Positions 1-8,906 of a stretch of DNA of 64,000 nucleotides are shown in pieces. The notes beneath the pieces were generated by a model, which saw only the letters and a program-made list of their open reading frames with translations, ran no database searches and was not told the DNA's origin. The position numbers and the translations under genes are program-made. The stretch comes from Hymenobacter jeongseonensis (GTDB lineage: Bacteria; Bacteroidota; Bacteroidia; Cytophagales; Hymenobacteraceae). Where the stretch lies: contig NZ_JADQDQ010000001.1 of the NCBI RefSeq assembly GCF_015694725.1, forward strand, positions 310,001 through 374,000. The letters are read 5' to 3'. Each line of letters starts with the position of its first letter. The stretch's first letter is position 1.

Positions 1-2598
1 GTCAGCCGCCGTGGGCACCCGCATGGGCATCCAGTTGCCGGCTAATCCCCATTCCGTCGATACTGCACCGGTCCAGGTCAGGTCGCCAACCACGGGAGCA
101 GTTGGGAAAGCGGCCAGGCCGGTCAGGTTGGTGCCGTTGCCAATGCGGCCCACAGAACTGAGCGCCCCCGAGGTCAGGTTCACCATGTAGAGGTTATCAG
201 CGGTGGCGCCCGTGGGCGATGCTACCAAGAAGGCATTGTTAACAGGGGTACTTGGATTTGTAAGGTCAGAGAAGACGTCGAAATCAACACCGGGATTCAC
301 CGTGATGCCCGAACCGGAGCCCACGTTGCGGTAGGTGCCAGCATTGGCGGCATTCGCGCCGGGAGCCAGCGGCGTTGCCTGCACCAATACATTGGCCACT
401 TGGTCGTAGCCAAACAGCATGGTACCCGTGGCGGCGTTGTTATCGTTGTTGGTATAAGCCGCGCCGGATACTGCCGGAGGCGTGTTGTTATCCGGGTTGG
501 TCAGGGGCGTATCGGTCAGGAACGTTCCGTCGGCGGGGTTCATGCGCAGATTGACCTGGTTGGTGGCCGAAATAATGCGGATACGGTCCACCGTGGGGTT
601 GAAGTCAAAGGCGATGCCCGACGCTGTCATGCCCAGCGGAATGGTTTGGAGGCTGCCCACTGGCGTGAGGGCGCCGGTGCTCAGGTTCACTGTGTAGAGC
701 TGGCCTTGCTCGGCAGCAGCGTTGTAGCCCAAGGCGAATAGCTCGCCCGTGGCAGGGCGAAAATCGAGGCCTACCAGTACTTGCACCTGCCCGGCAACCG
801 TAGGCAATCCCGTGATGTTCACGGCCGAGCGGATGTTGCTCGGATTACTCGAATCAAACGAAATCAGGTTGCCGCCGGCCACGCCGTACAGCAACCGGCC
901 TACCAGCGTGGGCTGGGTAAGCGGGGCAATCAGCGCCGCCACATCGCGCACCGGAATGCCCAGACCAATGGTGCCCACAGCCGTAGCTGTACTAGCCATC
1001 GGGCTTAAGTTCAAAGTATAGAGGGTGCTGAAGCCAGTTGTAGGAATGGCACCATCTGGGTTCGACACGATGAAGCCGCGGTTCGACTGGGCCGTTGCGT
1101 CGTAGTAAAAGTCGAGGTCATTGACCGCGCCGCTGCTGGGCAGCAAGTTGGTGCCGCTTGCCGAGGTTAGCTGGCCCAGGTTGGGATTGCTCTGTACAAA
1201 CAGTTGGTTCCGAACATCGTCGATGTCGTAGAGCGTGGTGCTGGTGCTGCCGGCAAAAGAGTTAGTGTAGGCCACGGCACCGATGGTGGGCGTGCCAGTG
1301 GCACCGCTCACAAAGTTTAGGTCGCCGTCGGTTGCGGCAATCGCGCCGTTGTTGGGGTTGAGGCGGAAGTTTTTGGTGTTGTAGCCCGTCACGCGGATGC
1401 GGTCCACGGTGGGGTTGAAGTCGAAACCGATGCCGTTAATCTCAGCGGGTGTGGTGCCCAGCGCCAAGGGCTGTGCGGTTCCGACGGCCGAAGCCACTCC
1501 GGTGGACCTGTTGATGAGGTAGAGCTGGCCCATGCCAGTGCCATCGTAACCCAAGCCAAATAGCTCGCCGGTGTTGGGGCGGAAGTCGGTGCCCACCAGC
1601 GTCTGGCCGGCGACAATACCCGTGATGCCCACCGCTGAAAGAATATACCCTGGCGTGCCCGAGTAGAAGGAGATGAGGGCGTTGTTGGTGTTCACCGCAT
1701 ACAGCAGCTGGCCGCTGGGCGCAGGCGCCGTGCGGTCGATGCCGAAAGTGATGTCGGTAACAACGAAGCCCGGGTATGCTTGCGGCACGGTAGCGATGCC
1801 GGAAGTTAAATCAAGGATGTAAAGCGTAGTAGTGGTGCCCCGAACCACCGACAATGCGGCCACTTGCCCGCCGCCAGCGGGGTTGGTGAAAATATCGAGG
1901 TCCGTTACGTCGGTGGCCAACAGCAAAGGAGTGGTTCCGTTCGTAGTAATTGAAACCGGCGAGCCCAGTACCCCGCCGTTGGGGTTAGTTTGCTTGTACA
2001 GACGCGAGCCGGCCACATCCACGTCATACAAAACGGTGCTGGCCGCGCCAATGAAACTGTTGGTATAAGCCACAGCATCAATAACGGCCCCGGGCGCCCC
2101 GTTGAGGGGCGTATCCATGGCGGCAATGGCTCCGTTATTGGGGTTGAGACGGTAGTTCGTTAGGTTGCTGCTCGTCACCCGAATGCGGTCCACAGTGGGA
2201 TTGAAGTCGAAGCCGATGCGTTCAGTGGCATTACCCAGTGGTAAGATTTGCGGGGTGCCGACGGCGGTGGCCACGCCTGTGGTTTTGTTGATGGTGTAGA
2301 GTTGGCCCGACCCCGCGCCGTTGTAGCCCAGCGCAAACAGTTCGCCGGTAGCCGGTCGCGAGTCGAGGCCGACCAGTGCAAAGCCTACCACGCCTGTAAT
2401 AGGCACGAAAGTGGGCGTAGTGGGGCTCGAGAGACTTAGCGAAACCAAAATTGTACCGCCAGGGCCAAGGCCATAAGCAGTTTGCGCTTGCGCGGCGGGA
2501 GCAGCGGCGAACAAGCCCATTGTGAGGGCCGCGCCGAACACTGCCTTTCGGGCATGTCGCCATAAACCTGATGCGGAGGAAGGTACCATTGTGTTCAT
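1..2598 (-). CDS. DUF4394-repeat secreted surface protein (3' end outside window)
   Basis: Partial gene that reads off the left edge with no stop over 866 codons. The start ATG at 2598 precedes a signal peptide (Arg/Lys, hydrophobic core, AAPAAQAQ). Three tandem DUF4394 copies follow. The motif resembling NPTVDRIR recurs near residues 130, 395 and 665, and the motif resembling GELFALGYN near 85, 340 and 615, so the period is about 255-275 residues. Close to the window edge a new module begins with W-NW and VPTAAD, a pattern common in long Bacteroidota surface proteins that end in a type IX secretion (T9SS) sorting domain; that domain would lie outside the window. DUF4394 has no established biochemical role. 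Extracellular or cell-surface location is inferred from the signal peptide and architecture. A second ATG at 2588 is a less likely start. Confidence 0.85.
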   Translation of the reverse strand, partial: MNTMVPSSASGLWRHARKAVFGAALTMGLFAAAPAAQAQTAYGLGPGGTILVSLSLSSPTTPTFVPITGVVGFALVGLDSRPATGELFALGYNGAGSGQLYTINKTTGVATAVGTPQILPLGNATERIGFDFNPTVDRIRVTSSNLTNYRLNPNNGAIAAMDTPLNGAPGAVIDAVAYTNSFIGAASTVLYDVDVAGSRLYKQTNPNGGVLGSPVSITTNGTTPLLLATDVTDLDIFTNPAGGGQVAALSVVRGTTTTLYILDLTSGIATVPQAYPGFVVTDITFGIDRTAPAPSGQLLYAVNTNNALISFYSGTPGYILSAVGITGIVAGQTLVGTDFRPNTGELFGLGYDGTGMGQLYLINRSTGVASAVGTAQPLALGTTPAEINGIGFDFNPTVDRIRVTGYNTKNFRLNPNNGAIAATDGDLNFVSGATGTPTIGAVAYTNSFAGSTSTTLYDIDDVRNQLFVQSNPNLGQLTSASGTNLLPSSGAVNDLDFYYDATAQSNRGFIVSNPDGAIPTTGFSTLYTLNLSPMASTATAVGTIGLGIPVRDVAALIAPLTQPTLVGRLLYGVAGGNLISFDSSNPSNIRSAVNITGLPTVAGQVQVLVGLDFRPATGELFALGYNAAAEQGQLYTVNLSTGALTPVGSLQTIPLGMTASGIAFDFNPTVDRIRIISATNQVNLRMNPADGTFLTDTPLTNPDNNTPPAVSGAAYTNNDNNAATGTMLFGYDQVANVLVQATPLAPGANAANAGTYRNVGSGSGITVNPGVDFDVFSDLTNPSTPVNNAFLVASPTGATADNLYMVNLTSGALSSVGRIGNGTNLTGLAAFPTAPVVGDLTWTGAVSTEWGLAGNWMPMRVPTAAD

Positions 2599-3032
2599 AC
2601 TTACTTATGGAGTGTTGGAAAAGTGAACGAACGAATGACAGCGCCAGCCAAACGGGGCATGGCAATAATAGGACAACTACGGTACTCACATGATATTAGA
2701 TTGAACTTTATGAGATTAAATTCTCATTAAAATTAGAGATGGCGTTTTGTTGGGCTTGGCGAGTACTTTGTGCTTAAAACAGAGGGTCTTTACTGCGGTA
2801 TTCAGCAAGCGGTCCGGGCAGTAACAACAAAACAGAAAGACCACCCTATTGAGGCGGTCTTTCTGTTTTGTTTTTGATTCCCAGGAATAATATCTTCTGC
2901 CAAAGCTGATTTTCAAGGTTCAGCTTGCTTGGGGTGTTTCCAAGCAGCATCCAACTTTTTCAGATTGGTTTGACCCGCTTCAAAACCGAAAACTAGGGCC
3001 GTAGCTACCAAGCAGTAACTCGCATTGTAGTC
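2599..3032. other. Intergenic region with one terminator
   Basis: This 434-base stretch is AT-richer than its neighbours. It lies between the start of the DUF4394 gene and the end of the TonB receptor gene, both on the minus strand. Apart from the hairpin at 2829-2869 and a weak 7-bp hairpin around 2926-2946, I see no gene or RNA. It presumably carries the promoter of the DUF4394 gene, but I found no convincing TAnnTTTG box at the right distance. Confidence 0.5.
2829..2869. terminator. Intrinsic terminator-like hairpin
   Basis: A 17-bp inverted repeat with one mismatch and a 7-base loop. T-rich sequence follows on both strands. It lies about 165 bases downstream of the TonB receptor stop codon and is the likely terminator of that gene on the minus strand. 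Confidence 0.65.
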
Positions 3033-5474
3033 CTAGAACTCCACGATGAACCCGATGGTGGGCACCACCAGTGCGTCGTCGTCCAGCAGCAGAATGGGGT
3101 TGGCATTGCGGCCATCGGGGCGCAGGGGTTGGCCGTCGGTGGTGGTGTAGGCGGTGTTGTCGGCGGTGCGCTCGAAGGTGTAGGTGGGCGGCGAGGCCGG
3201 CTTGGTGAGCAGCGCGTTTTGCACGTCAATGTAAAAATCGAAGCTTAGGCGGCGCAGGCTGATTTTCTTGTCGAGGCGTAGGTCCAGTTGTTGGAAGCCG
3301 CCGAGGCGGCGCGTGTTGAGCTGGCTGTAATCGAGGATGCCCGTGCCCACGGCTTGGTAGCTGGCGCGGCTGGCATCCTCATCATAAGGCGTGTAGGGCG
3401 AGCCGCCGCCCACGCGGTACTTGGCGCCCAACTCCCAGCCGCGCCCCAGCTGGTAGCCCAGCAGGGCCGAGCCCAGAAAGCGCGTGTCCCAGGCCGTGGG
3501 CTTGTACACGCCGTCCAGCCCCGAAAACTCGGACCGAAACCCCGTGAGCGACACAATGGCGAAAAGCTTGCCGCTGAGCTTCTGCTGGAAAAAAGCTTCG
3601 GCCCCGTAGGCGCGGCCCTTGCCGGTGCTGGTCACCGCCTCGTTGCCGAGGGCGTTGAAGTCGCCGCCCAGGTTGGCCAGGCTGATGCCATCGCGCACCG
3701 ACACCGGGTAGTAGGCGTATTTCTTATAAAAGCCCTCCAGCGTGAGGCGCGTGGCCTTGCCCGGCAGCCACTCCAGCCCGGCCACCGCGTGGTCGGAGCG
3801 GATGTAGCGGCCGTTGGCGTTCACGCGGTTGCCGGCCTCGTCGCGGTAGCCCAATAGGGTGCTGGGCGGAATCTTAAAGTAGCGGCCCAGCGAGGCGTTC
3901 AGGTTCAACGTTGGAAGCAGGGCGTAGGACACGGAGGCGCGCGGCGAGAGCGTGCGGTCGAGGCGGTAGCCTTCGCGCAGGGCCGTGGTGCCATCGGCCC
4001 GCAGGCCGGCCGACACAGTAAGGCGGCTGTCGGCGCCGTAGGTGCGCGTGGCCTGCGCGAAGGCGCCGTAGCGCAAAAAGTCCAGCTCGGTTTGGAAACG
4101 AACCGTGACAGCGGGGCTCACGAGCGCGCCGTTCTCATCGCGCACTTCCGACCGAATGCGGTTGATGAGGTTGTTGTCGTAGTGCTGCAACTGGCCCACC
4201 ACGCCGTAGCTGTACTGCCAGCGGCCCACGCGCTTGTTCACGTCGGCGCGCAGCTTGTTTTCGGTTTCGTGGGTGCGGGCGCCCAGCTTGCGGTACGCTT
4301 CCTGGCCCTCAAACCCGTACTCAAACGCATCGGCGTCGTTGGCTTGCTGGGTGCGGCTCAAGGCCACGTTCACGAAGCCGTTCTCGACCAGATGGCGCAG
4401 GTTCAGGCCCACGGTGTAGTTCCACTGGTCGATGGTGGGGTTGGAGCGCAGGGTATATTCCTTGGAAGGCGAACTGTTCTTGGGCGCCTTGATTTCGAAG
4501 TGGTCAATCGCGCCCAGCCCCAGGCTGGTGAGGGTGGTTTTGGGCGAAAGCTTGGTCGTCGTTTTGAACTGAAAGTCGTAGAAATCGGGCCGGATGGGCA
4601 GGTCAATCAGCTTGAACAGGACCTGCAAATAGCTGCGCCGGGCCGAGGCCAGAAAGGTGGTGTTCTTCGTGAGCGGCCCCTCCAACGTAGCCGCGACTTC
4701 GGTGCCCGACGTCCGCAGGTTGCCCTGAATCCGCTCCGAATTGCCGTCGCGCTGCCGGAATTGCAGCACCGCACTCAGCGCGTTGTCGTAGCGCGCCTGA
4801 AACGCGGAGCTGCTCAGCGTCACGTCTTCAATAAAGCTGACGTTGAGAATGCCCGCCGGCCCGCCGGCGCTGCCCTGCGTCGGAAAGTGGTTGATGACCG
4901 GCACCTCGATGCCGTCGAGGTAGTACACGTTTTCGTTCGGTGCGCCGCCCCGGATAATGATGTCGTTGCGGAAGCCGGCCGTGCCGCCGCTGCCCCCGCC
5001 GCCCACGCCGGGCAGGCTCTGCACCACCCGCGATATATCGAAGTTGCCGCCGGGGTTGCTCTTGATTTCCTCGGTGGTGAGGCGCTGCACGCTAAGCGGT
5101 GTTTCGGCCGTGGCCACCCGAATGGCGCGGCTGGCCGTCACGGTCACCTCTTCCAGGGCCTGGGGGGCAGTGTTCAGTTCCAGGTTGAGGGTATTCACGT
5201 TGCCGGTGCTCAGGGCGATGTTGGAGCGCACAAGCGGGTCGTAACCCACGAAAGCGGCGCGCAGGTTGTAGGCGCCGGCTGGTACGCCCGTGAGGCGGTA
5301 GCGCCCCTCGGCATCGGTGGCGGTGCCGAATTCTGTGCCTTCCAGCGTGATGCTCACGCCAGGCAGCACTTCCTGGGTGGCACGGTCACGCACGGTGCCG
5401 GCTACGGTGCTCACATTTTGGGCGTGGGCCGTGAGCTTGAGAAGAAGGAAAAGCAGCAGGGTAAAAATTCGCAT
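3033..5474 (-). CDS. TonB-dependent outer-membrane receptor
   Basis: Receptor of 813 residues, predicted to import a ligand across the outer membrane using TonB energy. The start at 5474 gives a clean signal peptide ending TAHAQ; the frame is open upstream to 5663 but that part looks untranslated. A carboxypeptidase-regulatory-like domain (about 22-105) comes first, then a plug (about 120-230) with RVVQSLPGVGG and IIIRGGAPNENVYYLDGIEV, then a long beta-barrel ending in aromatic-rich strands (GFIVEF at the C-terminus). This arrangement is usual for Bacteroidota receptors. No SusD partner lies nearby and the plug does not reveal the substrate. It is divergent from the fasciclin gene, with about 200 bases between the two starts. 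The barrel contains no obvious frameshift. Confidence 0.9.
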   Translation of the reverse strand: MRIFTLLLFLLLKLTAHAQNVSTVAGTVRDRATQEVLPGVSITLEGTEFGTATDAEGRYRLTGVPAGAYNLRAAFVGYDPLVRSNIALSTGNVNTLNLELNTAPQALEEVTVTASRAIRVATAETPLSVQRLTTEEIKSNPGGNFDISRVVQSLPGVGGGGSGGTAGFRNDIIIRGGAPNENVYYLDGIEVPVINHFPTQGSAGGPAGILNVSFIEDVTLSSSAFQARYDNALSAVLQFRQRDGNSERIQGNLRTSGTEVAATLEGPLTKNTTFLASARRSYLQVLFKLIDLPIRPDFYDFQFKTTTKLSPKTTLTSLGLGAIDHFEIKAPKNSSPSKEYTLRSNPTIDQWNYTVGLNLRHLVENGFVNVALSRTQQANDADAFEYGFEGQEAYRKLGARTHETENKLRADVNKRVGRWQYSYGVVGQLQHYDNNLINRIRSEVRDENGALVSPAVTVRFQTELDFLRYGAFAQATRTYGADSRLTVSAGLRADGTTALREGYRLDRTLSPRASVSYALLPTLNLNASLGRYFKIPPSTLLGYRDEAGNRVNANGRYIRSDHAVAGLEWLPGKATRLTLEGFYKKYAYYPVSVRDGISLANLGGDFNALGNEAVTSTGKGRAYGAEAFFQQKLSGKLFAIVSLTGFRSEFSGLDGVYKPTAWDTRFLGSALLGYQLGRGWELGAKYRVGGGSPYTPYDEDASRASYQAVGTGILDYSQLNTRRLGGFQQLDLRLDKKISLRRLSFDFYIDVQNALLTKPASPPTYTFERTADNTAYTTTDGQPLRPDGRNANPILLLDDDALVVPTIGFIVEF

Positions 5475-5679
5475 AAATAGGGAAGTAGTAGCGTCAAATA
5501 ATGTTTGGCTGGAAAGAATTGCCATGCGGCGCGGCGCTCTGCACGACGGACTTATGTGGTGCTGCAGACCATGGAGAGCTTGCTTCTTCCAGAGAAAAAA
5601 ACAGTTCAGGCAATCCGTGAGCCGAACCAGCCGCGTAGGTGAGGCATCTTTCAAAACATCCAATCATTTACTTATACCG

Positions 5680-6243
5680 ATGAAAAAGACTTTGTTTTCG
5701 CTCGCCTTCGTAGCCCTGTTCAGCACTGCCGCTACCACCACTGTTTCGGCCCAGGCTACCAAGACCGTTATGGTAGGCGGCGCGCCCATGTACCCCACGA
5801 AAAACATTGTAGAAAACGCCGTTAACTCGAAGGACCACACTACGCTGGTGGCCGCCGTGAAAGCCGCGGGCCTGGTAGAAACCCTGCAAAGCGCCGGTCC
5901 TTTCACTGTATTTGCGCCCACCAACGACGCCTTCGCCAAGCTGCCCGCCGGCACGGTAGAAACCCTGGTGAAGGCCGAGAACAAGGAAACCCTCACCAAA
6001 ATCCTAACCTACCACGTGGTAGCCGGCCGCATGACAGCTTCCGACCTGATGAAGGCCATCAAAGCCGGCAAGGGCACCGCTACCCTCAAAACCGTGAGCG
6101 GCGGCACCCTGACGGCCATGGCCAAAGGAAAAACCATTTCGTTGAAGGACGAGAAGGGCGGCGTTTCGACGGTAACCATCGCCGACGTCCTGCAGAGCAA
6201 CGGCGTCATCCACGTTATCGACTCGGTGGTGCTGCCCAACTAA
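5680..6243 (+). CDS. Fasciclin-domain secreted protein
   Basis: Protein of 187 residues. The start ATG at 5680 opens a standard signal peptide (MKKTLFSLAFVALFSTAA, cleavage after VSAQ). One FAS1 domain follows over about residues 45-187, with both family signatures: FTVFAPTNDAFAKLP (H1) and the C-terminal NGVIHVIDSVVLP (H2), joined through YHVVAGRM. FAS1 domains mediate adhesion or matrix interactions. In Bacteroidota such small single-domain proteins are common and mostly of unknown ligand. The gene is monocistronic, with a strong hairpin terminator directly after the stop. The frame stays open upstream to 5317, but only the 5680 start yields a secreted product. Confidence 0.9.
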   Translation: MKKTLFSLAFVALFSTAATTTVSAQATKTVMVGGAPMYPTKNIVENAVNSKDHTTLVAAVKAAGLVETLQSAGPFTVFAPTNDAFAKLPAGTVETLVKAENKETLTKILTYHVVAGRMTASDLMKAIKAGKGTATLKTVSGGTLTAMAKGKTISLKDEKGGVSTVTIADVLQSNGVIHVIDSVVLPN

Positions 6244-6262
6244 TTTTTCTGAGCTAGCCAAC

Positions 6263-6313
6263 AAACGCAAACAACCGCTGCCGGCCTCGTGCCAGCAGCG
6301 GTTGTTTGCGTTT
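6263..6313. terminator. Bidirectional terminator hairpin
   Basis: A perfect 18-bp stem with a 15-base loop between the convergent fasciclin and DnaJ-TPR genes. A-rich and T-rich flanks let it work in both directions. Confidence 0.85.
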
Positions 6314-6345
6314 AAGCATCACTGTATAAACGTCAGGATACGCCG

Positions 6346-7485
6346 TTACGGGCACTCCGTTTCCGCCGTGCGGGCATACTCGTAGCCCAGCCGCAACGCC
6401 CGGCGGTAAAACTCGCAGGCGGCCGCTGGGTCGCCGGTGCGGGCAGCCAGCCGGCCCAGCAGAAAATGGGTGCGGCCGTCGCGCGGGTGGGCCTGAAGTA
6501 CTTGGAAGTACTCGTTGCGGGCCGCGTCGTACCGGCCCAAGGCCGTGAGCGCCAGGCCGCGCACCTGCACGTAATGCCATGGCGTGGCAGCCCCGGCGCG
6601 TCGGCGCTGAGCGAGGCCACGGTTCAGGTCAGCCAAGCCTTTTTCTGGTTGGTTGAGGTCGAGCAAGCGGGCTTTGCCGCGTGCCAAGTGGGCGGCGCTC
6701 AAAGTGCTGTCGAGCGCCAGGGCCCGGCTTAGGCTCAGCTCGGCGGCCGTGGACAGACCTAGCTCGGTTTCGCAGCGGGCTAGGCGGTAGAGCATATTGG
6801 CCGCTACTTGGCGGGGCTGCGGCTGGAGCAGGGCGGCCTGAAAATCGGCCCGGGCGGCGCGCGGGTCGCGGTTCACCAGCAGTTCCAGTTCGCCTCGGCG
6901 GCGCAGGGCCGGCGCGTAGTCGGGCCGGAAGTGCAGGGTTTCATCCATAAAGCTGTAAGCAGCCGCCAATTGCTGCTGCCCATACGCCCGCAGGCCATCC
7001 TCGTAGTTGCTGGTGGCCGTGACGCGGTCCATGGTCACTTTCACGGCCAGCGTAAACAGCGCGATGCCCAGAATAAAGAGCAGCGTCAGCGTCCAGTCGC
7101 GGCGATTAAAACGGGTGCGCTGGCGCGGAATGGTTTGGTAGTGCCGCTCGTGGCTGCCGGCGGGCGGGCGGGTGCGCAGCGGCGCGGGCGGCGGCATGGG
7201 CACGCCGTACACGTGCTGCGTGGCAGGACGGTGCTGCTGCTGGCGGCGGGCCTCGTCGGCCCGGCGGGCGGTTTGGGCCAGCTGGAAATCGTAGGTGGCG
7301 CGGCGGCCGGGGTCGCTCAGCACGCGGTAGGCCACGGCCACGGCTTTGAACTGGTCTTCAAAGCGCACATCACCGCCGTGCTTGTCGGGGTGGTAGCGCA
7401 CCACCAGCTGCCGGTAGGCCCGCTTGATTTCGGCGGCCGGGGCGGTGGGAGCTACTCCGAGGACTTGATAATGATTTTGACTCAC
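6346..7485 (-). CDS. J-domain protein with TPR repeats, membrane anchored
   Basis: Product of 379 residues from the GTG at 7485; an ATG at 7515 in the same frame would add ten residues. I prefer GTG because the J-domain then begins at once, as in related proteins. The J-domain spans about 3-68 with the HPD triad at 32-34 (YHPDKHGG), which stimulates the ATPase of Hsp70/DnaK. A Pro/Arg/Gln-rich linker and one membrane helix (about 131-150) follow, then TPR-like helical repeats from about 160 to the C-terminus. It has no zinc-finger or C-terminal substrate domain of classical DnaJ, so it is a specialised J-protein that probably brings DnaK to a membrane site through its TPRs (inference). Confidence 0.85.
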   Translation of the reverse strand: MSQNHYQVLGVAPTAPAAEIKRAYRQLVVRYHPDKHGGDVRFEDQFKAVAVAYRVLSDPGRRATYDFQLAQTARRADEARRQQQHRPATQHVYGVPMPPPAPLRTRPPAGSHERHYQTIPRQRTRFNRRDWTLTLLFILGIALFTLAVKVTMDRVTATSNYEDGLRAYGQQQLAAAYSFMDETLHFRPDYAPALRRRGELELLVNRDPRAARADFQAALLQPQPRQVAANMLYRLARCETELGLSTAAELSLSRALALDSTLSAAHLARGKARLLDLNQPEKGLADLNRGLAQRRRAGAATPWHYVQVRGLALTALGRYDAARNEYFQVLQAHPRDGRTHFLLGRLAARTGDPAAACEFYRRALRLGYEYARTAETECP

Positions 7486-7631
7486 GCTGGGCACCAAACA
7501 CAAAGGACTGCACAAAAGTCAGCCACGCCCCGAACTTTTCCGTAGAACCGGCTCAGTCCACTGCCGTTTTCGTACAGCTTTCGGGCTGGTAACGGTTCCT
7601 TTTTAATAATTGCCACTCCATTTCGCGCCGT

Positions 7632-8009
7632 ATGATTCTCGACGACGACACCTCCAAAACACCCCGCAACGACAGCCTGATTGGCAACCTGACCGGCTAC
7701 CTCGACACTCGCATCGACTTGGTGCGCCTAGAGCTCCAGCAAAAGGCGTCGACGGTATTTGTGAGCACCATTCACGGGGCCACCCTGGCCATTCTGGGAC
7801 TGATGTTCGTCATCTTTCTCAGCGTATTTGCGGGCCTGGCCCTTAATTCGGTCCTTGATAGTCCTTTCTGGGGCTTCGGCATTGTGGCCGGTTTCTACCT
7901 GGTACTGCTGATTCTGGTGCTGGTGGGCGTCGACAAAGCCGCGTTCCAGGGCCTCGCCAACAAGGCGCTCAAGGACACCATTTATAAATCTGACAAACGC
8001 CAAGCCTAG
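7632..8009 (+). CDS. Phage-holin-III-superfamily (YqjE-like) membrane protein
   Basis: Small protein of 125 residues. It has an amphipathic N-terminal region (DSLIGNLTGYLDTRIDLVRLEL, read in two parts, typical of the superfamily) and two membrane helices at about 46-72 and 80-100. Despite the family name, such proteins are chromosomal envelope proteins in many bacteria and no phage genes are nearby. It is the first gene of a three-gene set: the next start lies 6 bases after this stop, then pcrB overlaps. The first residues are acidic and there is no signal peptide. The molecular function is not known. Confidence 0.75.
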   Translation: MILDDDTSKTPRNDSLIGNLTGYLDTRIDLVRLELQQKASTVFVSTIHGATLAILGLMFVIFLSVFAGLALNSVLDSPFWGFGIVAGFYLVLLILVLVGVDKAAFQGLANKALKDTIYKSDKRQA

Positions 8010-8015
8010 CCTGCC

Positions 8016-8906
8016 ATGAGTGACCTGCAAAATCCCTTGTTCGACGAGGAAAAAGAATTTTTGGAACGCAAGAAGCTCGAGTACGAGCGGGCCCTGCGCG
8101 GCGATGTCGAAGGCATCAAAGAAAAATCGGTAGTTGCCGGCAAAGTGGCCTTGGTGGGCGCGGGCCTGGCGGGTAGCGTTTGGCTCATCACCAAAGCTTT
8201 CGGCAGCAAAAAGAAGAAGCGCCGCGCGAAAAACGGCCACGACAACGGCTACGACCGCCACGAGGCCGAAGGCGAGAATTTTGATGAAGGGTTCGAAGGC
8301 GACAACGGGTTTGGCGCCGAGTACTACACGGCCGGCAACGGCAAGCGCTACAAAAGCGTCACCTACCGCAAGTCGGCTGCCGATTCTGCGCAGGCGTTCA
8401 TGGAAAACGAGCCTCAGAAACCCCGCCCCGAGCACGGCCAGGGCCACGAAGCCGACGACTTAGGCTTTGGCTCCAAAGCCGCTCCCCAGGCCCAGCCTGC
8501 CACCCCAAGCCCGGTGGCCTCGTCGGCCTTCGACCCCGAAGAATTTGAGGACGACCCGTTCAAAGATTTGCCTTACGACGACAGCCGCCGCTTGCCCGCT
8601 TCGCACGCGTTTGATGACGCTGATGGCGAGCAGGAAGCGAATCCTGCGCCGGCCCGCCCAAGCTTCGTGGGCCAGGTCCTGCAGAATTTTCTGAAGTCCG
8701 ATACCGGCAAGGTTTTGGTGGCCCAGGCCGCCGCCGTGGTGCTGGCCGTGGTGACAAAAAAAGTGAGCGAGTTTTTCCCGGCGGACAAAAATCCCGACCT
8801 TGCGAGTTCCCCGGCCGTTGCCCCCGCTGAAACCGGGTTTGCGCCCGCCGTTTCGCTCGCTTCTCCTGATTCCCCGGATGCGTCCACCCACACCCCTGCT
8901 ATATGA
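8016..8906 (+). CDS. Hypothetical membrane protein with low-complexity linker
   Basis: Protein of 296 residues that I cannot assign to a named family. The N-terminus is charged (FDEEKEFLERKKLEYERAL). A hydrophobic segment around 40-62 is followed by a basic stretch (SKKKKRRAK). The middle (about 70-220) is acidic and Pro/Ala-rich and looks disordered. A second conserved-looking block near 225-265 (GQVLQNFLKSDTGKVLVAQ then AAAVVLAVVTKKVSEFF) probably forms an amphipathic or membrane helix. It starts 6 bases after the holin-like gene and overlaps the pcrB start by 29 bases, so the three genes are probably co-translated and act in the envelope. Confidence 0.7.
   Translation: MSDLQNPLFDEEKEFLERKKLEYERALRGDVEGIKEKSVVAGKVALVGAGLAGSVWLITKAFGSKKKKRRAKNGHDNGYDRHEAEGENFDEGFEGDNGFGAEYYTAGNGKRYKSVTYRKSAADSAQAFMENEPQKPRPEHGQGHEADDLGFGSKAAPQAQPATPSPVASSAFDPEEFEDDPFKDLPYDDSRRLPASHAFDDADGEQEANPAPARPSFVGQVLQNFLKSDTGKVLVAQAAAVVLAVVTKKVSEFFPADKNPDLASSPAVAPAETGFAPAVSLASPDSPDASTHTPAI

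Noticed and set aside
4092..5480. A 462-codon open frame on the plus strand opposite the TonB receptor
   Set aside because: It is antisense to a clear receptor gene. Its product is low-complexity (Ala/Val/Gly/His) with no domain, as expected for a shadow frame in GC-rich DNA.
7632..8009. Holin-family name as a sign of prophage
   Set aside because: No integrase, capsid, tail or lysis gene is near. The YqjE-like branch of the superfamily is chromosomal, and the operon ends in pcrB.
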